The notes beneath the pieces were generated by a model. It was not told the DNA's origin and ran no database searches. It saw only the letters and a program-made list of their open reading frames with translations. Of a stretch of DNA of 64,000 nt, positions 47,808 through 58,121 are shown one piece after another; the stretch's first letter is position 1, and each line of letters starts with the position of its first letter. A program made the position numbers and the translations under genes. The DNA comes from a methane-oxidizing endosymbiont of Gigantopelta aegis (GTDB taxonomy: Bacteria; Pseudomonadota; Gammaproteobacteria; Methylococcales; Methylomonadaceae): assembly GCF_016097405.1 (NCBI RefSeq), contig NZ_JAEHGD010000001.1, positions 381,003-445,002 on the forward strand, written 5' to 3'.

Positions 47808-49229
47808 ATGTCTGCTAATTCATCACTTAACGCAGAAGTTCTGGTACTGGGCGGAGGCCCGGGTGGCTACACGGCCGCCTTTCGAGCCGCTGACTTAGGT
47901 AAACAAGTCGTTCTAGTCGAAAAATATCCAGTATTAGGCGGTGTTTGCTTGAATGTCGGCTGTATTCCATCAAAAGCACTGCTGCATATCGCACAAATCA
48001 TTCATGAAGCCGATGAAATGGCTTCACATGGTGTCAGTTTTGGCAAGCCTGAAATAGACCTGGATAAAATCCGCCACTTTAAAGAAAGCGTCACCAAGAC
48101 ATTGAATCAAGGCTTGGACGGTCTGGTCAAACAACGCAAGATCACCCGATTGCAAGGCACGGGTCAATTTACATCGGCCAATACACTTGACCTCAATACC
48201 GAAGATGGCGTCCAAACCATTACCTTTGAAAACGCGATTATTGCCGCCGGCTCCAGCCCAACCCGAATTCCGGTTTTTCCAAATGATGATCCTCGCTTGA
48301 TGGACTCTACCGACGCCTTGGCGTTAGAAGATATTCCAGAAAAGCTACTGATTGTCGGCGGCGGCATTATTGGCCTTGAAATGGCCACTGTCTATCACGC
48401 CCTTGGCTCAAAAATCAGTATCGTGGAACTGATGCCGCAAATCATTCCCGGCTGTGACAAAGACTTGGTTTTGCCACTGCAAAAACGGATAAAAAAACAA
48501 TACGACAACATCTGGCTTAAAACCAAAGTCAGCGCCATCGAACCGACCGATGCCGGCCTTAAAGTCAGCTTTGAAGGCGATAAAGCGCCTGAATCTGAAG
48601 TCTTCGATAAAGTTTTGATTGCGGTCGGTCGTCGACCGAACGGCCTTAAAATCGGTGCAGATAAAGCCGGTATCAAGTTTGATGAAGCCGGTTTTATTCC
48701 GGTCGATAAGCAGCAACGCACCAATATCCCACATATTTTTGCCATCGGCGATATTGTTGGCAATCCGATGCTCGCACACAAAGCTGTACACGAAGGCAAA
48801 GTCGCCGCCGAAGTTATTTCCGGACAAAAATCTGCCTTCGATGCCTTAACCATTCCTTCCGTAGCCTATACCGATCCTGAAGTCGCCTGGATGGGCATAA
48901 CCGAAAACCAGGCTAAAGAACAAGGTATTGATTATGAAAAAGGCGCTTTTCCGTGGGCTGCTAGTGGTCGTGCGTTAAGCTTAGGTCGCAATGAAGGCCT
49001 CACTAAAGTATTATGTGATAAAGAAACGGGTCGTATCATTGGCGCCGGCATGGTCGGCCCTAATGCTGGTGAATTGATTGCCGAAGCGACACTGGCATTG
49101 GAAATGGGCGCGGATGCCGAAGATGTGGGTTTGACTATTCATCCACACCCCACACTATCAGAAACCTTCGCCTTTGCAGCGGAAATGATTTCTGGCAGTA
49201 TCACCGATCTTTATATCAAGAAAAAATAA
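47808..49229 (+). CDS. lpdA: Dihydrolipoyl dehydrogenase (E3)
   Basis: FAD-containing enzyme that reoxidises the lipoyl group with NAD. 473 residues with the FAD-binding GGGPGGYTAAFRAADLG, the redox disulfide in GGVCLNVGCIPSKALL (about residues 43-57), a second dinucleotide site GGGIIGLEMATVYHALG and the C-terminal base HPHPTLSETF. AAGGAGTC precedes the ATG. Part of aceE-aceF-lpdA-rpe. Confidence 0.97.
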   Translation: MSANSSLNAEVLVLGGGPGGYTAAFRAADLGKQVVLVEKYPVLGGVCLNVGCIPSKALLHIAQIIHEADEMASHGVSFGKPEIDLDKIRHFKESVTKTLNQGLDGLVKQRKITRLQGTGQFTSANTLDLNTEDGVQTITFENAIIAAGSSPTRIPVFPNDDPRLMDSTDALALEDIPEKLLIVGGGIIGLEMATVYHALGSKISIVELMPQIIPGCDKDLVLPLQKRIKKQYDNIWLKTKVSAIEPTDAGLKVSFEGDKAPESEVFDKVLIAVGRRPNGLKIGADKAGIKFDEAGFIPVDKQQRTNIPHIFAIGDIVGNPMLAHKAVHEGKVAAEVISGQKSAFDALTIPSVAYTDPEVAWMGITENQAKEQGIDYEKGAFPWAASGRALSLGRNEGLTKVLCDKETGRIIGAGMVGPNAGELIAEATLALEMGADAEDVGLTIHPHPTLSETFAFAAEMISGSITDLYIKKK

Positions 49230-49265
49230 CGCATACTGATTTTTCTAACTCTTAAGGAGAAAAAA

Positions 49266-49937
49266 ATGACTGAAAACTGGATTGCCCCATCAATTTTATC
49301 AGCTGACTTTGCCCGTTTAGGCGAAGAAGTTGATAACGTTCTGGCCGCTGGCGCTGATGTTGTTCATTTCGACGTCATGGACAACCATTTCGTCCCTAAT
49401 CTAACGATTGGGCCTTTGGTCTGTGATGCGCTGAGAAAACACGGCGTCACAGCCCCCATCGACGTACATTTAATGATTGAACCGGTAGACCGCATCATCC
49501 CTGATTTTGCTAAAGCCGGCGCAAGCTATATCACCTTCCATCCGGAAGCCTCTGTCCATATTGACAGAACATTGCAATTGATTAAAGACAATGGCTGTAA
49601 AGCCGGTCTGGTATTCAACCCGGGCACGCCGCTTGATCATCTGGACTATGTGATGGACAAACTGGATATGATTCTGTTGATGTCGGTCAACCCCGGCTTC
49701 GGCGGCCAGTCCTTCATTCCATCGGCATTGGATAAACTGCGTCAGGTCAGAAAACGTATCGACGACAGTGGTCTCAATATTCGTCTTGAAATTGACGGCG
49801 GCGTAAAGGTCGACAACATCCGTGCCATTAAAGAAGCCGGTGCCGACACCTTTGTCGCAGGTTCCGCCATTTTTGGCCAGCCTGACTACAAAAAAGTTAT
49901 CGATGATATGCGTTCTGAAATCGCAAAAGCAGGATAA
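49266..49937 (+). CDS. rpe: Ribulose-phosphate 3-epimerase
   Basis: Interconverts ribulose 5-phosphate and xylulose 5-phosphate; in methylotrophs with the ribulose monophosphate cycle it regenerates the formaldehyde acceptor. 223 residues with [45 protein letters not shown] and DGGVKVDNI, as in the family. AAGGAGA precedes the ATG by 6 bases. It lies 36 bases after lpdA and probably shares the operon. Confidence 0.97.
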   Translation: MTENWIAPSILSADFARLGEEVDNVLAAGADVVHFDVMDNHFVPNLTIGPLVCDALRKHGVTAPIDVHLMIEPVDRIIPDFAKAGASYITFHPEASVHIDRTLQLIKDNGCKAGLVFNPGTPLDHLDYVMDKLDMILLMSVNPGFGGQSFIPSALDKLRQVRKRIDDSGLNIRLEIDGGVKVDNIRAIKEAGADTFVAGSAIFGQPDYKKVIDDMRSEIAKAG

Positions 49938-49954
49938 ATCTTCACTATTCTCAA

Positions 49955-49985
49955 CCGTATTCTCGCGCGATGCGTGGGAATACGG
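49955..49985 (+). terminator. Hairpin after rpe (weak terminator candidate)
   Basis: CCGTATTC at 49955-49962 pairs with GAATACGG at 49978-49985, extended by two more pairs. No T-run follows. The remaining intergenic sequence up to map, about 235 bases, shows no gene I can support. Confidence 0.35.
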
Positions 49986-50221
49986 CTATGGCGATATTTA
50001 AGCGCCTTTATTCATGCTAAATAAGCCACTAACACAGCCAAATCTACAACGATCAATTATCTTTTGATCACGCCATAGCTGCTCACAGTATCTGAATTAA
50101 GTTTCTAGCCTCCAAGCATCAATTCATATAGAAATTAGCCTGACACATCGTCGCACAGAGAAGTCACGATAAAGTTAATTCTGGTATAGTAACAGGTTAT
50201 TTGACCCTTTATTTAAGTGAT

Positions 50222-50986
50222 ATGAGTATTTTGATCAAAACAGCGGACGAAATCGAAAAAATGCGGGTGGCTGGCAAGCTGGCGGCGGAAGTTTTGGAGA
50301 TGATTGAGCCTTATGTCGTCGCCGGCGTGACAACAAATGAACTTGACCGCTTGTGCCATGATTATATTGTCAATGAACAACAGGCCATTCCAGCACCACT
50401 GAATTATCGCGGTTTTCCAAAATCGATTTGCACATCCATTAATAATCAGATTTGTCACGGTATCCCGAGTGATAAGAAATTAAAAAATGGTGATATCGTC
50501 AATATCGATATTACGGTGATTAAAGACGGTTATCATGGTGATACCAGCAAGATGTTTTGCGTAGGCAAGGTCTCTCCACATGCTCAACGACTGGTTAATG
50601 TGACGCGTGAAGCATTATTTTTAGGTATTGAACAAGTCAAACCCGGAGCCACCTTAGGCGATATTGGTCATGCGATTCAAACCCATGCTGAAAAAAACCG
50701 CTATTCCGTCGTGCGCGAATTTTGTGGTCACGGCATCGGCAAAAATTTTCATGAAGACCCCCATGTGATGCATTTTGGCACTCCCGGCGAGGGCATGACT
50801 ATTGAGGCGGGTATGATTTTTACCATTGAACCGATGCTTAATATTGGCAAACGCCACATGAAAGTTTTAAAAGACGGCTGGACGGCTGTAACCAAAGACC
50901 GCAGCCTGTCAGCCCAATGGGAACATACAATTCTAGTCACCGATACCGGTCATGAGATTTTGACATTACGCCAGGAAGAACGTTAA
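50222..50986 (+). CDS. map: Methionine aminopeptidase, type I
   Basis: Removes the N-terminal methionine of new proteins. 254 residues with the five metal ligands of the pita-bread fold in place: VNIDITVIKDGYHGDTSKMF (two Asp), FCGHGIGKNFHE (His), FTIEPML (Glu) and SAQWEHTILV (Glu). The ATG at 50222 is used; a TTG at 50201 would add seven residues. The next gene, glnD, starts 4 bases after the stop. Confidence 0.97.
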   Translation: MSILIKTADEIEKMRVAGKLAAEVLEMIEPYVVAGVTTNELDRLCHDYIVNEQQAIPAPLNYRGFPKSICTSINNQICHGIPSDKKLKNGDIVNIDITVIKDGYHGDTSKMFCVGKVSPHAQRLVNVTREALFLGIEQVKPGATLGDIGHAIQTHAEKNRYSVVREFCGHGIGKNFHEDPHVMHFGTPGEGMTIEAGMIFTIEPMLNIGKRHMKVLKDGWTAVTKDRSLSAQWEHTILVTDTGHEILTLRQEER

Positions 50987-50990
50987 TTCA

Positions 50991-53627
50991 ATGGTCACGC
51001 CCATATTTTTAGATTTATTCGAACAAGATAATCCGGCTCAAGCGTTTTGCGAAAAGATTGCACAAAACCAGCTTACCCTAAAGCAGCAATTTGACCCTGA
51101 ACAAGCACCCTATCCGTTGTTGAAGGCCAATTCCGATTTTATCGATACCGTACTGGTATCGTGTTGGCGGCATTTTTTTACCGACAGCGCTGCTCGGCAT
51201 TGTTTAATCGCCACAGGTGGTTATGGACGTCAGGAACTTTTCCCCTTTTCTGATATTGATATTGCCATTTTAGTACAGACGCCACCCGATGCTGCATTTA
51301 AACAAGCCCTGTCAGCGTTCAATAATTTTCTGTGGGATATTGGCTTGAAACCGGGCATGGCTGTCCGCAATTTGGAACAATCAATCAGCGAAGCACAAAA
51401 CGATCAAACCATTCTGACCAACTTAATGGAGCTGCGCTTTATTGATGGCGAGCAAAGTTTAGCGAGCACATTACGGCAACGATTAGATGCGGAATCGTTA
51501 TGGTCGTCCGAAGATTATTTTTTGGCGAAAATGGCCGAACAACGAAAGCGTTATGAAAAGTATCATGACACCGCGTATAAACTTGAACCGAATATCAAAG
51601 AAGGCCCCGGTGGTATTCGCGATTTGCAGATCATTTCCTGGGTATTCAAACATCATTATCACAGTAAGACTTTACGTGAGTTAGTCAAATACCGTTTTTT
51701 ACTGGCCTCTGAATATGAAGAACTGATTCATGCCCGCGATACACTGTGGCGTTTGCGTTTTGCGCTTCATGTTTTAACCGGTCGTTGTGAAGATCGCCTG
51801 TTGTTTGATTATCAGCGCGACCTGGCAAAACAATTTGGTTTTTTGACGGCACAAGGCGAAAGTGACGTTGAAGCTTTAATGCAATTTTATTTTAAAACTG
51901 TGGTCAACATTGAGCAACTCAACGAGATGTTATTACAGTTGTTCAATGAACGCTTTATTCTCAAACATAAAAAACGCAAATTAATCCCTATTTCGCAGGC
52001 GTTTTCAGTAATTAATGGCTATGTTCAGGTCAGCCATAACAAAGTCTTCGAAGAAAACCCACTAACCTTGCTGGAGATTTTTTTATTACAACAACAGTTA
52101 CCGAGTATTAAAGGTATCCGAGCCAGTACTCTGCGTTTAATCCGAAAAAATATTAGTCTCATTGATGACGATTTTCGTCATGACAAAAAAGCCAATCAAC
52201 TTTTTTTGCGTTTTTTTTCCCAAGGTAAAGGCCTGACACATCAACTCCGGCGCATGAACCGCTACGGTATTTTAGGCGCCTATTTACCCGAGTTTGCACA
52301 TATCGTAGCGCGTATGCAATATGACCTGTTTCATATTTATACGACGGATGAACATACGCTTTTTGTGATCCGCAATTTAAGACGCTTTGCGCTAGAAAAG
52401 CATAATGATGAATTACCCTTCTGTAATAATATTTTTATGCTGATTCCAAAACCCGAGCTGCTGTATCTAGCGGGTTTGTTTCATGATATTGGTAAAGGCC
52501 GGAACGGTAATCACTCGATTATCGGTGCAGATATTGCCCGTCAATTTTGCCAACAGCATCAGTTGAGTGAATCTGATACGAATACCATTGTCTGGCTAGT
52601 TAAAAATCATCTGTTGATGTCGATAACCGCACAAAAAAAAGATATCAGTGACCCGGATATCATTTTTGAATTCGCAAGCCAGGTCGGAACCATTAAAAAG
52701 CTGAATTATCTGTATTTATTGACTGTCGCCGATATTCGCGCAACCAACCCTGAACTCTGGAATGACTGGAAAGACCACTTGCTTCGCGATTTATATATCG
52801 CCACCCACAATGCCTTGCACCGCGGCCTCGATAATCCGGTTGAACGCTCGGAAATTTACCAGCAAAACAAGCAGGAAGCCATAAAAGGTCTGCTGCAAGC
52901 AGGCTTTCCCGAGCATAAAATCCAGGCTTGCTGGGAAAATTTTGCGGTGGAAGATGATTATTTCATCCGTTATCCAGCCGAAGAAATCATCTGGCATACC
53001 CTGGCCATCGCCGGCGTCAAAAAGGATGATTTACCCTTGGTTTTACTGCGCCCACAAACGCAACGCGGCAGTGTGGAAATATTTGTCTATGCACACAACG
53101 ATGAAGGCATTTTTTCGATCTGCGCCTCAACCCTGGATCAGTTAGGCTTGAATATTCTGGATGCACGCATTATTACCACTACCCATCAGCACGTTTTAAA
53201 CAGTTTTCAGGTCTTAGAGCAATCAGGCGCGGCGATTGATGATCTTTACCGAGAAACTCAAATCGCTAACACCCTGAAAAAAAACCTGCAGCAGAAAAAA
53301 TTAGTCCAGCCTAACCGTTTTAAACGCCAATCCCGTCAGGCGCGCTATTTCCCGATAAAAACACGTATTTCATTTTTACCGGATCGCAGTGATAAATATA
53401 CCGTCATGGAAATTGTAACGACCGACCGCAGTGGTTTATTGACACTGTTTAGCCAAGTATTCATGCAGTTTGGCTTACAAATTCATGACGCTAAAATCAC
53501 AACAATCGGTAGTCGGGTTGAAGATGTTTTTTATCTGACCGATACAGAAGATCAGCCGATTGTCCGTGAAGATATCAAACAAGAACTCAGTCAAGCCATT
53601 ATCACGATTCTGGATCAACAAAATTAA
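50991..53627 (+). CDS. glnD: Protein-PII uridylyltransferase / uridylyl-removing enzyme
   Basis: Nitrogen sensor that adds or removes UMP on PII proteins in response to glutamine. 878 residues, the family length. Domains are a nucleotidyltransferase with GGYGRQELFPFSDIDIAIL (metal-binding DxD, about residues 78-96), an HD hydrolase domain with LFHDIGKGRNGNHS (about 496-509), and two C-terminal ACT domains (about 690-760 and 800-875) that bind glutamine. It follows map with 4 bases between, a common gammaproteobacterial order. Confidence 0.96.
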   Translation: MVTPIFLDLFEQDNPAQAFCEKIAQNQLTLKQQFDPEQAPYPLLKANSDFIDTVLVSCWRHFFTDSAARHCLIATGGYGRQELFPFSDIDIAILVQTPPDAAFKQALSAFNNFLWDIGLKPGMAVRNLEQSISEAQNDQTILTNLMELRFIDGEQSLASTLRQRLDAESLWSSEDYFLAKMAEQRKRYEKYHDTAYKLEPNIKEGPGGIRDLQIISWVFKHHYHSKTLRELVKYRFLLASEYEELIHARDTLWRLRFALHVLTGRCEDRLLFDYQRDLAKQFGFLTAQGESDVEALMQFYFKTVVNIEQLNEMLLQLFNERFILKHKKRKLIPISQAFSVINGYVQVSHNKVFEENPLTLLEIFLLQQQLPSIKGIRASTLRLIRKNISLIDDDFRHDKKANQLFLRFFSQGKGLTHQLRRMNRYGILGAYLPEFAHIVARMQYDLFHIYTTDEHTLFVIRNLRRFALEKHNDELPFCNNIFMLIPKPELLYLAGLFHDIGKGRNGNHSIIGADIARQFCQQHQLSESDTNTIVWLVKNHLLMSITAQKKDISDPDIIFEFASQVGTIKKLNYLYLLTVADIRATNPELWNDWKDHLLRDLYIATHNALHRGLDNPVERSEIYQQNKQEAIKGLLQAGFPEHKIQACWENFAVEDDYFIRYPAEEIIWHTLAIAGVKKDDLPLVLLRPQTQRGSVEIFVYAHNDEGIFSICASTLDQLGLNILDARIITTTHQHVLNSFQVLEQSGAAIDDLYRETQIANTLKKNLQQKKLVQPNRFKRQSRQARYFPIKTRISFLPDRSDKYTVMEIVTTDRSGLLTLFSQVFMQFGLQIHDAKITTIGSRVEDVFYLTDTEDQPIVREDIKQELSQAIITILDQQN

Positions 53628-53757
53628 AGCCTTGTGAAGCCCTCCTTTAACGAATACCCAGGTAATGGGCAAACCACTTAAATAAAATGGCTCTTGAATA
53701 GAATATTGAATTTAAAGGGGCTTGCACTTGCCATAAAACGTATGGCTTTTAACGTTA

Positions 53758-54159
53758 TCATGACGCGCATTGGCTAAAGGCATTATGCTGTAACATCGAA
53801 TCAATAAAATGCAATAAACGCTGATAAGCACCCTGTTCCAGATCAATATAGCGTAAACCCAGCATACAGCGATTGCTGGCAACTCTACGCGAAAAACTCA
53901 CATGGCAGCGCGCCTGAATGTGTGTCTTCGAGCCATTTTCATTCGGCAAATCAAGTTCTACAAACAATTCAACAGGCTTACCATCATCACGCACAAATCG
54001 ACCATGAGGTGTCACCAAATCGCGTTCGATGGTATTGCATTCCATGCAAAGCCCATCACCGGAAATATCACTAACCAATGCCCTGAGCTGTACGCCTTCT
54101 TCACTCATGACTATCGCAGGTAATCGGGTCGCAACCCGTGGATAAATTCTTCTTTCCAT
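53758..54159 (-). CDS. PilZ domain protein
   Basis: 133 residues forming a single PilZ domain, a receptor for cyclic di-GMP. Both binding motifs are visible: RRIYPR (RxxxR, about residues 2-7) and DISGDGLCME (DxSxxG, about 28-37). The position after glnD is convergent. Function cannot be told from sequence; it could relate to the GGDEF-EAL protein at the far end of the window, but nothing shows this. Confidence 0.85.
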   Translation of the reverse strand: MERRIYPRVATRLPAIVMSEEGVQLRALVSDISGDGLCMECNTIERDLVTPHGRFVRDDGKPVELFVELDLPNENGSKTHIQARCHVSFSRRVASNRCMLGLRYIDLEQGAYQRLLHFIDSMLQHNAFSQCAS

Positions 54160-54304
54160 CCCTACTCCCCCATTAACTTAAAAACGCCAAGGTGTTTATA
54201 AGCCTAGCTGATAAATAGATTTTTTCAATATAAATATTGACTTAACTGGAACTTATTATGTGATTTATCACTTAAACTACGCTTAAAATGAAGGCAAATC
54301 GTAA

Positions 54305-54449
54305 CTGCTCACCCGGTTGTGTTTTAGCCGGAGTAGGTCATTGATTTATCAGGACACGTGAATACATCCATGTAGTTCTGCATAACATCCCTGTTATGCA
54401 AGCCTGATAAATCAACAACCTACACCTGCTTTTTAGAGGGGGTGAGTAG
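54305..54449. repeat. Nested palindromic element between the PilZ gene and a membrane-protein gene
   Basis: Three layers of pairing: outer arms CTGCTCACCC (54305-54314) and GGGTGAGTAG (54440-54449); a 21-bp arm starting GTAGGTCATTGATTTATC (54333) and its partner ending AACAACCTAC (54423), 19 of 21 paired; and inside, two small hairpins, TACAT-CC-ATGTA and TGCATAACA-TCCC-TGTTATGCA. This is a branched structure of about 145 bases in a non-coding gap. It could be a repeated palindromic unit, a structured RNA or a bidirectional terminator. Confidence 0.6.
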
Positions 54450-54487
54450 ATACGGCAAATCATGCACTCTATCACGTAAAAGTCATA

Positions 54488-54724
54488 TCAGCTGCGTTTT
54501 CTTTCAATACGCTTCTGCCGCACTTTTTGCCACAGCTTTCGACTATGCGGGTTTTTATTAGAAAGGCGTATCACACGACGTTTAACCTTGTCTGATGCTT
54601 TAAACATCAAGGCTAAGCCGATCAACATAGTGGGTAAGCCAAAAGGAACCGGCAATGGAAATAGAATCATTCCGATCACAAACAGGACACTGCCCGAAAC
54701 CATATAAAGTGATTTTGTAAGCAT
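54488..54724 (-). CDS. Small membrane protein of unknown function
   Basis: 78 residues with two hydrophobic segments (about 5-24 and 28-43) joined by PLPVPFGLP, and a strongly basic tail (about 47-78, rich in Lys and Arg, KLWQKVRQKRIERKRS). The proline-glycine turn recalls PGPGW-type small membrane proteins. It lies 1 base after the metallophosphoesterase gene and is probably co-translated with it. Confidence 0.7.
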   Translation of the reverse strand: MLTKSLYMVSGSVLFVIGMILFPLPVPFGLPTMLIGLALMFKASDKVKRRVIRLSNKNPHSRKLWQKVRQKRIERKRS

Positions 54725-54725
54725 T

Positions 54726-55532
54726 TCAGCTCGCTTTTTCGGCTTTTACAGATGTTTCCAACTGTGTTTGTTCCAAAAGCTGAAAACTTTGATCCGACCA
54801 ATGAATAATCTCCAGTTTTCCTGAAAAATCTTCTACCAGAGCCGTACAACTTTCCACCCAGTCGCCGGTATTGCAATACAACTTTCCGGAATCCATTTTC
54901 GTCATGTCGGCATGGTGAATATGCCCACAAATAATACCATCCACCTGTGCTTTATCCGCTTCCAAACTCAAAACATATTGATAATTATCAATAACTTGTA
55001 TAACATTTTTGACTTTATGTTTTAAATAAGCCGACAAAGACCAATATTTAAAACCCAGCATTTTTCGTAAATTGTTATACCAGCGGTTGATTACCAGCAA
55101 TATTTCATAGGCTTCACCACCAATATAGGCCAAGCTACGATTATGACAGACAATGTTATCGAATTCATCACCGTGCAAAACCAGAAAACAACGCTTATCG
55201 GCAGTCGTATGGATATGTCTTAACTGAATTTCAATGCCGTTAAATTCTATCCCGGCATGCTTTCGCAAGGCTTCATCATGATTTCCTGGAATATAAATCA
55301 CTCGTGTGCCTTGCCTGGATTTATTGATGACTCTTTGTACGATATCGCTGTGCAATAATGGCCAATAAAAACCCGACTTAACATTCCAGCTCCACAAGTC
55401 GATAATATCGCCAACCAAATACAAAGTATCGCATTCCACATGATCGAGAAAATCACGTAAATATTCCGCCTTGCAGCCTTTTGTACCCAAATGGGTATCC
55501 GAAATCCAGACTGTACGATAATGAAGCGTCAT
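54726..55532 (-). CDS. Metallophosphoesterase, LpxH-like (UDP-2,3-diacylglucosamine diphosphatase family)
   Basis: 268 residues with the full set of metallophosphoesterase motifs: SDTHLG, GDIIDLW, GNHDE, HGDEFD and GHIHHA. Proteins of this type are annotated as UDP-2,3-diacylglucosamine hydrolases of lipid A synthesis, but this subgroup differs from classical LpxH, so a different phosphoester substrate is possible. A ribosome site is not obvious. The gene for the small membrane protein follows by 1 base. Confidence 0.8.
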   Translation of the reverse strand: MTLHYRTVWISDTHLGTKGCKAEYLRDFLDHVECDTLYLVGDIIDLWSWNVKSGFYWPLLHSDIVQRVINKSRQGTRVIYIPGNHDEALRKHAGIEFNGIEIQLRHIHTTADKRCFLVLHGDEFDNIVCHNRSLAYIGGEAYEILLVINRWYNNLRKMLGFKYWSLSAYLKHKVKNVIQVIDNYQYVLSLEADKAQVDGIICGHIHHADMTKMDSGKLYCNTGDWVESCTALVEDFSGKLEIIHWSDQSFQLLEQTQLETSVKAEKAS

Positions 55533-55640
55533 TTATCCCCCTTCGAATAAATCTGTAGCTATTAGATGTCTTAATCAGAAAGGAGATTACGCTTGCTTTA
55601 TGTCTTCATCGTGACAGTCCGATGAATTTTTGATGTCAAA

Positions 55641-55665
55641 AAAAACCGGCATTACGCCGGTTTTT
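55641..55665 (-). terminator. Rho-independent terminator after thrC
   Basis: AAAAACCGGC, loop ATTAC, GCCGGTTTTT: a 10-bp stem with a T-run on the minus strand, 25 bases past the thrC stop. It ends the alaC-hom-thrC operon. Confidence 0.88.
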
Positions 55666-55689
55666 ATGTGAAGTGTATGGAATAAAATA

Positions 55690-56772
55690 TTAAGCCATAT
55701 TATCCAAAATAGCCTTTTTAACCGCATCTAGCGATGCATCTATCGTGACCGGATGTGTTTCCTTGCATTGCATAATGGCGCTATCCGGGTCTTTCAAGCC
55801 GTTACCGGTCAAAGTACAGACGATGGTACTGCCTTCTGCGATTTTACCATTGCCGATATCCTGCAACGCACCCGCTAATGAGGTGGCGGAAGCCGGTTCA
55901 CAGAAAATACCTTCATATTGCGACAACATTTTCTGCGCCGCCAAAATCTGCTCATCGGTCATGGCATCAAACCAACCGCCGGATTCTTTCTGCGCATTCC
56001 AGGCTTTATCCCAAGATTGGGGATGACCAATACGGATTGCAGTCGCCACGGTTTCCGGTTCGTCCACCATTTCACCTTTTATAAACGGCGCAGCACCCGC
56101 TGCCTGATAACCACACATCACCGGACGATTTTCACAAACGCCATCGGCGGCATATTCGCTATAGCCTTTCCAATAGGCGGTGATATTGCCGGCATTGCCA
56201 ACTGGCAAACAATGATAATCTGGCGCTCTGCCCAATTCATCGACAATTTCGAAAGCAGCGGTTTTTTGCCCTTCGATACGGAATGGATTGATGGAATTGA
56301 CAATCGTTACCGGCGCATGGTCGGCAACTTCTTTAACCAAAGACATACCGGCATCGAAATTACCGTTAATCTGGATGATTTCAGCACCATACATTAAAGT
56401 TTGTGCCAATTTACCAAGCGCGATTTTCCCTTCTGGAATCAATACAAAGGCTTTGATACCGGCGCGCACGGCGTAAGCTGCAGCGGCCGCCGAGGTGTTG
56501 CCGGTCGAGGCGCAAATAATAGCCTGGCTGCCGTCTTCAACCGCTTTGGTGACGGCCATGGTCATGCCGCGGTCTTTGAATGAACCGGTCGGGTTCAAGC
56601 CTTCGTATTTGACATAAATATCCACATTTTTACCTATCAGGCGCGGGATATTCTGTAATTGAATCAGCGGCGTATTACCTTCACCTAGGCTAATGAAGCG
56701 TGTACTGGATGCTACGGGTAAGCGATCTTGATAACGGGCGATAAGCCCTGTGTAACGTGTTTGTGTTGTCAT
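55690..56772 (-). CDS. thrC: Threonine synthase
   Basis: Pyridoxal-phosphate enzyme that makes threonine from O-phosphohomoserine. 360 residues of the short class, with the PLP lysine in [12 protein letters not shown] (about residue 63), the phosphate loop [10 protein letters not shown], and the segment [13 protein letters not shown]. It begins 1 base after hom and is followed by a terminator. Confidence 0.96.
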   Translation of the reverse strand: MTTQTRYTGLIARYQDRLPVASSTRFISLGEGNTPLIQLQNIPRLIGKNVDIYVKYEGLNPTGSFKDRGMTMAVTKAVEDGSQAIICASTGNTSAAAAAYAVRAGIKAFVLIPEGKIALGKLAQTLMYGAEIIQINGNFDAGMSLVKEVADHAPVTIVNSINPFRIEGQKTAAFEIVDELGRAPDYHCLPVGNAGNITAYWKGYSEYAADGVCENRPVMCGYQAAGAAPFIKGEMVDEPETVATAIRIGHPQSWDKAWNAQKESGGWFDAMTDEQILAAQKMLSQYEGIFCEPASATSLAGALQDIGNGKIAEGSTIVCTLTGNGLKDPDSAIMQCKETHPVTIDASLDAVKKAILDNMA

Positions 56773-56773
56773 G

Positions 56774-58084
56774 TTATTTCAATGTTTCCAGACGAATGCG
56801 GCTGATAGAGCCTGTGACAGAGGATAATGCTTCAATCTCGCTGATTGCCGCATTCATTTCTTTTTCTTGCGTGCGCTGCGTCAATAAAATTAATGGCAGC
56901 AAGGTTTCATGTTGTTTGGGTTCTTTTTGAATCAATGCTTCGATACTGATTTGATGAGTTGCCAAAATTCGCGCAATATCAGCTAAAACACCGGGTTTGT
57001 CTTCCACTGTCAGCCGTAAATAATACGCCGTTTCGATATCATCTGCAGACAACAACGGAATATCGACCAGTGCATCGGCCTGAAAAGCCAGATGCGGCAC
57101 TCGATTTTCGGGATCGCTGGTCATCGCTCTGACGACATCGACAACATCGGCTACCACCGCCGACGCTGTCGGCTCTGCGCCTGCACCGGCACCATAATAC
57201 AAGGTTGGACCTACGGCATCGCCTTTAACCAATACGGCATTCATCACCCCATCGACATTGGCAATCAGTCGGCGCTCTGGAATCAGCGTCGGATGCACAC
57301 GTAACTCAATACCTTTGTCGGTTTTACGGGCAATGCCGAGGTGTTTGATGCGATAGCCGAGTTCTTCGGCATATTCCACATCTTCCCGGGTAATCCCAGT
57401 AATCCCTTCGGTATAAGCCTTTTCAAATTGCAGCGGAATACCAAAGGCAATCGAGGCCAGAATGGTCAATTTATGTGCCGCATCAATGCCTTCCACATCG
57501 AAAGTTGGATCGGCTTCGGCATAGCCTAAGGCCTGTGCTTCAGCCAATACGTCAGCAAAATCACGGCCTTTGTCGCGCATTTCAGTCAAAATAAAATTGC
57601 CGGTGCCGTTGATAATGCCCGCCAGCCATTCAATCTGATTACCGGCAAGGCCTTCCCGGATGGCTTTGATGATAGGAATCCCCCCGGCAACGGCGGCCTC
57701 AAATAAAACCATAACGCCTTTCTCACTGGCACACTTAAAAATCTCGTTACCGTGCAACGCAATTAAAGCCTTGTTAGCCGTGACGACATGCTTACCGTTT
57801 TCGATAGCCTGAAGAACCAGGTCTTTAGCCAGTGTATCGCCACCAATCAATTCCAGCACGACATTGATTTCAGGGTCGTTAACAATTTCGAAAGGGTCTG
57901 TTGTCAGCGCAATATCACGGGTATCGCAAATACGCTCACGATCCAGTGTTCTGGCCGAAGCACGGGTGACAATAATTTTTCGCCCAGCCCTGCGGGAAAT
58001 TTCTTCCGCATTCCGTTTCAGTACATTGACAGTACCCCCACCAACTGTTCCCAGCCCTAAAATGCCTATGTTTACCGGTTTCAA
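56774..58084 (-). CDS. hom: Homoserine dehydrogenase
   Basis: Reduces aspartate semialdehyde to homoserine in the threonine and methionine pathway. 436 residues: an N-terminal dinucleotide site [15 protein letters not shown] (about residues 6-20), the catalytic middle with [18 protein letters not shown] and [16 protein letters not shown], and a C-terminal ACT domain ([19 protein letters not shown]). The start is a TTG at 58084, with AGGAG seven bases upstream; the ORF is open to 58129, but the upstream part overlaps the end of alaC and has no ribosome site. An uncommon start codon, supported by sequence. Confidence 0.95.
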   Translation of the reverse strand: MKPVNIGILGLGTVGGGTVNVLKRNAEEISRRAGRKIIVTRASARTLDRERICDTRDIALTTDPFEIVNDPEINVVLELIGGDTLAKDLVLQAIENGKHVVTANKALIALHGNEIFKCASEKGVMVLFEAAVAGGIPIIKAIREGLAGNQIEWLAGIINGTGNFILTEMRDKGRDFADVLAEAQALGYAEADPTFDVEGIDAAHKLTILASIAFGIPLQFEKAYTEGITGITREDVEYAEELGYRIKHLGIARKTDKGIELRVHPTLIPERRLIANVDGVMNAVLVKGDAVGPTLYYGAGAGAEPTASAVVADVVDVVRAMTSDPENRVPHLAFQADALVDIPLLSADDIETAYYLRLTVEDKPGVLADIARILATHQISIEALIQKEPKQHETLLPLILLTQRTQEKEMNAAISEIEALSSVTGSISRIRLETLK

Positions 58085-58121
58085 ATGTAACTCCTGACAA
58101 TCAAGTAATCTTGGCCGTGTA

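Noticed and set aside
55918-56397. 159-residue plus-strand frame in thrC
   Set aside because: Antisense of threonine synthase; composition is that of a shadow frame.
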